NCBI GenBank assembly: GCA_900110975.1
Contig: FOFK01000008.1
Coordinates: forward strand, 1 to 53,264
Direction of reading: 5' to 3'
DNA: 53,264 nt
DNA from: Lachnospiraceae bacterium RM5
GTDB taxonomy: Bacteria > Bacillota > Clostridia > Lachnospirales > Lachnospiraceae
Every line of letters starts with the position of its first letter. The first letter of the stretch is position 1. A program made the position numbers and the translations under genes. Positions 51,701 to 53,264 of this stretch are shown in pieces. A model generated the notes under the pieces. It had not been told where the DNA came from. It was given only the letters and a program-made list of their open reading frames with translations, and made no database searches.

Positions 51701-53000
51701 AGATGAAGCATATGAAGCTTTTGTTGTATTGGATAGCACAACAGGTGCAGTTGCAGTATATAGATATAATGAAGAAGATGAAGAGCCATTTACAGCTGAT
51801 AAACGTATTGATTATACAATGAGCTGGGTTGGTAATGATGATGATGAAACATATTATTCATTAGAAGATTATAATAATTTTGCTAATGTAGGTGAATATG
51901 AAGATACATTAAAAGCTAAGGCTGACAGAACAGCAGACCTTACAAAATGTGGATTTACAGCAGATTCTAAATTACCTGATTTTGAAGCTTTAAGAAAAGA
52001 TTTATATAAGAAACTTGAAGGTGTTGAAGAAATTCATCCGGTTATCGCATATAGAACTCAGGTTCAGAAAGAAGGATGGCAGGATTACGTACTTGAAGGT
52101 GCAACTTCAGGAACAGTAGGAAAAGCTTTAAGACTTGAAGGCATTAAGATTAAACTTTTAAATGATGCAGGTGAAGAAGGATTAACAGAAATTGATCCAG
52201 AAGTATTAAGTGTTTCTTATAGAACTCATGTTCAGAAAAAAGGATGGGAAACAGAATATGCTTCTAATGGAGAGTTATCTGGAACAGTAGGACAGGCATT
52301 AAGACTTGAAGCAATTCAGATTAAACTTGATGGTGCCCTTGCTGAAGCATACAATGTATATTACAGAGTACAGGCTGAAAAACTTGGATGGCTCGGATGG
52401 GCTAAAGATGATGAAGAAGCTGGTACAGCAGGATATGGATATAGACTTGAAGCTATCCAGATTTATATCATCGGTGAAGGTGATGGATTACCAGAAGATA
52501 ATGGTAAATTACCATTCTACAACAAGAAAGCAATCCCAACTGTATCTTATAAGACACAGGTTCAGACATTTGGATGGGAAAAAGCTTATGCTACTAATGG
52601 TGCAACATCAGGAACAGTAGGAAAAGCTAAACGTCTTGAAGCTATCAAGATTAAGATTTCAGATGCTAAGGGTTATGAAGGTTCTATCCAGTACAGAACA
52701 CACGTTCAGAAACAGGGATGGCAGAAATTTGTTGCTGATGATAGTTTATCAGGAACAGTAGGAAAAGCACTTAGACTTGAAGCAATTCAGATCAAACTTA
52801 CAGGTGAACTTGCTAAGAACTTTGATGTTTACTACAGAGTTCAGGCTCAGAAGTTTGGCTGGATGGGATGGGCTAAGAATGGCGCATCTGCAGGAACATC
52901 AGGATTCGGATACAGACTTGAAGCTATTCAGGTTCAGTTAGCATACAAGAATACTGCAGCTCCTGGAAGTACAGCAAATGCTTACAAAACAAATAAATAA
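48705..53000 (+). CDS. pulA: Secreted type I pullulanase (GH13) with SusE-like module and six ChW repeats
   Basis: 1431 residues from the ATG at 48705, with GGAGG upstream. Signal peptide 1-33 (ends KKAYAG). Then a CBM41-type pullulan-binding domain (VVFHFTGASDLNDYRLWLWD), further beta domains with a CBM48-like part (TTFRVWAPLATSLSV) and the GH13 barrel: FNWGYDP (pullulanase mark), DVVYGHV (494-500), nucleophile Asp560 in DGFRIDQEG, acid/base Glu589 in YGEGWDM and Asp674 in CHDNYTLL. It cuts alpha-1,6 branches. Gly498 stands where most GH13 enzymes have Asn (DVVYNH). After the catalytic part, residues 896-1108 repeat the scaffold's module and from about 1112 six ChW repeats follow. It would act outside the cell beside the scaffold. 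Confidence 0.93.
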   Translation: MLKRVNAMLLALVMVFTTVISVNGLYTKKAYAGDDKITVVFHFTGASDLNDYRLWLWDIGDGGEYIMENTGDEAVFSKDYDASTLKIGFIVKKGEGWEGKDYANDRFVSLTDVVSGTVHVRIVSKTADFETDKTEAVQGLKMLSAKTTDLKTVNFVLSQAPDSIDDLGIRVHDSYNDEDVEIESIEATNADNTAYAITLANKLDPYGAYEIVYDTNRVFMIGLPDPYILEEFEDAYTYEGDDLGATYSPESTTFRVWAPLATSLSVNIYTSGTEGKNDLITSTEMTKDTSESGKGTWVATIDGDLNGRYYTYTANVSGGTQEDIIDPYARSSGANGKRGMILDLDSTDPAGWESDTNPNPNENYTDDVLYELHVRDFSYDPSSGISEGNRGKYLAFTETGTTVNNEGVIPTGIDYLKDLGITHVHILPMYDYGSIDETKDLSANSAFNWGYDPVNFNIPEGSYSTDPYNGEVRVNEAKEMIKSMHDNNLSMVMDVVYGHVQSSSAFSVNRLTPGYYSRSNSSASGCGNDTATERTMNRKFIVDSFKYWATEYHVDGFRIDQEGLFDVDTINEAIEALHEISPAIILYGEGWDMSSTNISKDIPLASQGNSDLTVGCAYFSDNVRDGLKGSVFDTLPGYVSGDLAKVTTVKDAITATPGWQDSAAAVVNYNSCHDNYTLLDRLQITDGNKGQDLNYYAKQSRFAAAIIYTCQGIPFMQAGEEILRTKVKEVLEDGTIVYDENSYAGNSEENAIKWETLADETYSSTRDFYKGLIALRKANPGFRLTEDDDIFDVKVEMGKQSNNQKGMLFTTINSELNGGQGTIYMIYNPLTTAQDITLPAVDEDGKVWNVYVKGDKAGTEILESVDSKGTVNVEEGTALVAICGDPVEEPAAPVSDIVEEGQTIYTIGSAMSKEAWNPDSQANMMGEGIEGNYGYILSVPAATDSEGNETGDWAHRFGIIAVTTDTTNVWNRILIGTTVAPEVTDTTSNCLSNIRLPLEDEAYEAFVVLDSTTGAVAVYRYNEEDEEPFTADKRIDYTMSWVGNDDDETYYSLEDYNNFANVGEYEDTLKAKADRTADLTKCGFTADSKLPDFEALRKDLYKKLEGVEEIHPVIAYRTQVQKEGWQDYVLEGATSGTVGKALRLEGIKIKLLNDAGEEGLTEIDPEVLSVSYRTHVQKKGWETEYASNGELSGTVGQALRLEAIQIKLDGALAEAYNVYYRVQAEKLGWLGWAKDDEEAGTAGYGYRLEAIQIYIIGEGDGLPEDNGKLPFYNKKAIPTVSYKTQVQTFGWEKAYATNGATSGTVGKAKRLEAIKIKISDAKGYEGSIQYRTHVQKQGWQKFVADDSLSGTVGKALRLEAIQIKLTGELAKNFDVYYRVQAQKFGWMGWAKNGASAGTSGFGYRLEAIQVQLAYKNTAAPGSTANAYKTNK

Positions 53001-53080
53001 GATTGATTTGATTAGTTAGATTAGTTGGATTAATTGAATTAGAAAGATTAGTCAGGTTAATTAAATTGATCGAAATAGAG

Positions 53081-53127
53081 TCCCCCGGGGTAAGCACGTA
53101 TAGTGTTAGCCCTGGGGGATTTTTTAT
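53081..53127 (+). terminator. Terminator of the pullulanase gene
   Basis: TCCCCCGGGG pairs with CCCTGGGGGA (one G-U pair, inner TAA/TTA extension with a bulge) and is followed by TTTTTTA. The 80 bp between stop and hairpin are made of degenerate GATTAGTTGGATTAATT repeats. Confidence 0.9.
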
Positions 53128-53190
53128 TGTATTGGTAATAAAAATAAACCATATTGTGTAAGAATGTGGTTAAATGGGTTAATATATATG

Positions 53191-53242
53191 TTTGAAATTT
53201 CAAATGTAACGTAGAGAAAGGAAAATATAAAATCTACGTTAC
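53191..53242. promoter_or_regulatory. Palindrome and inverted repeat at the window end
   Basis: TTTGAAATTTCAAA (53191-53204) is a perfect 14-bp palindrome. Directly after it GTAACGTAGA (53206-53215) pairs with TCTACGTTAC (53233-53242), with a purine-rich AGAAAGGAAAA in the 17-nt loop that could be an SD. No gene start is visible before the window ends, so its target is unknown. Confidence 0.45.
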
Positions 53243-53264
53243 TGTAAGAAAATCCATGAGCGAT

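Noticed and set aside
53191-53264. Riboswitch
   Set aside because: Only a simple inverted repeat is visible; no conserved aptamer core that I recognise.

Overview
The window looks like a chromosomal segment of a low-GC, Gram-positive gut anaerobe, most likely a Lachnospiraceae-type Clostridium relative. The base composition is AT-rich and Shine-Dalgarno (SD) sites are of the AGGAGG type. Two secreted proteins end in clostridial ChW repeats. There is a FabK-type type II fatty-acid synthase (FAS), a meso-diaminopimelate dehydrogenase and a flavin-reductase/rubredoxin fusion. I do not name a species.

Region 1 (1-10.9 kb) is an accessory patchwork. It holds the tail of an IS21-type element that has cut off the 5' end of a TtcA-like PP-loop gene, decayed and intact AlbA/GHKL ATP-binding regulators, and a broken tyrosine integrase. 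It also has small metabolic or salvage genes (shortened phosphorylase, ASCH, Nudix, a GNAT-Nudix fusion), a DUF4143 AAA ATPase and a Phd/RelE toxin-antitoxin pair.

Region 2 (10.9-18.5 kb) holds a PEP/pyruvate-dikinase-like protein paired with a RelA/SpoT-type alarmone synthetase, a sugar epimerase, a PD-(D/E)XK-like protein overlapping a HAD phosphatase, and a tiny secreted starch-binding-like protein behind a LacI/CcpA-type palindrome. Between 15.64 and 16.19 kb lies a noncoding block of several repeat types.

Region 3 (18.5-32.7 kb) is the metabolic core: a divergent MerR regulator and a long operon acpP-fabK-fabD-fabG-fabF-accB-fabZ-accC-accD-accA plus an AMP-forming acyl-CoA ligase. The gene order is the streptococcal FAS order without fabT and fabH. 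The promoter has the 19-bp spacer with internal dyad typical of MerR-activated promoters. A terminator separates it from an ABC-2 exporter (one ATPase, two permeases).

Region 4 (32.6-42.8 kb) has a DUF4173 membrane protein, a dihydrouridine synthase, a rhomboid protease, a small unknown protein, a MATE exporter, an asparagine synthetase lacking its catalytic N-terminus, ddh, and a flavin-reductase/rubredoxin protein. Three intergenic gaps carry unrelated, exactly periodic hairpin-forming arrays (73 bp, 13 bp and 52 bp). In the 13-bp and 52-bp arrays the sequence variation keeps base pairing almost only if the + strand is transcribed.

Region 5 (42.9-53.2 kb) encodes an extracellular starch system: an 1823-residue noncatalytic protein with five copies of a roughly 210-residue module, and a type I pullulanase carrying a sixth copy. 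Both end in six ChW repeats. The module resembles SusE/SusF-type starch-binding domains and carries a conserved cysteine pair; I do not recognise it as a named family.
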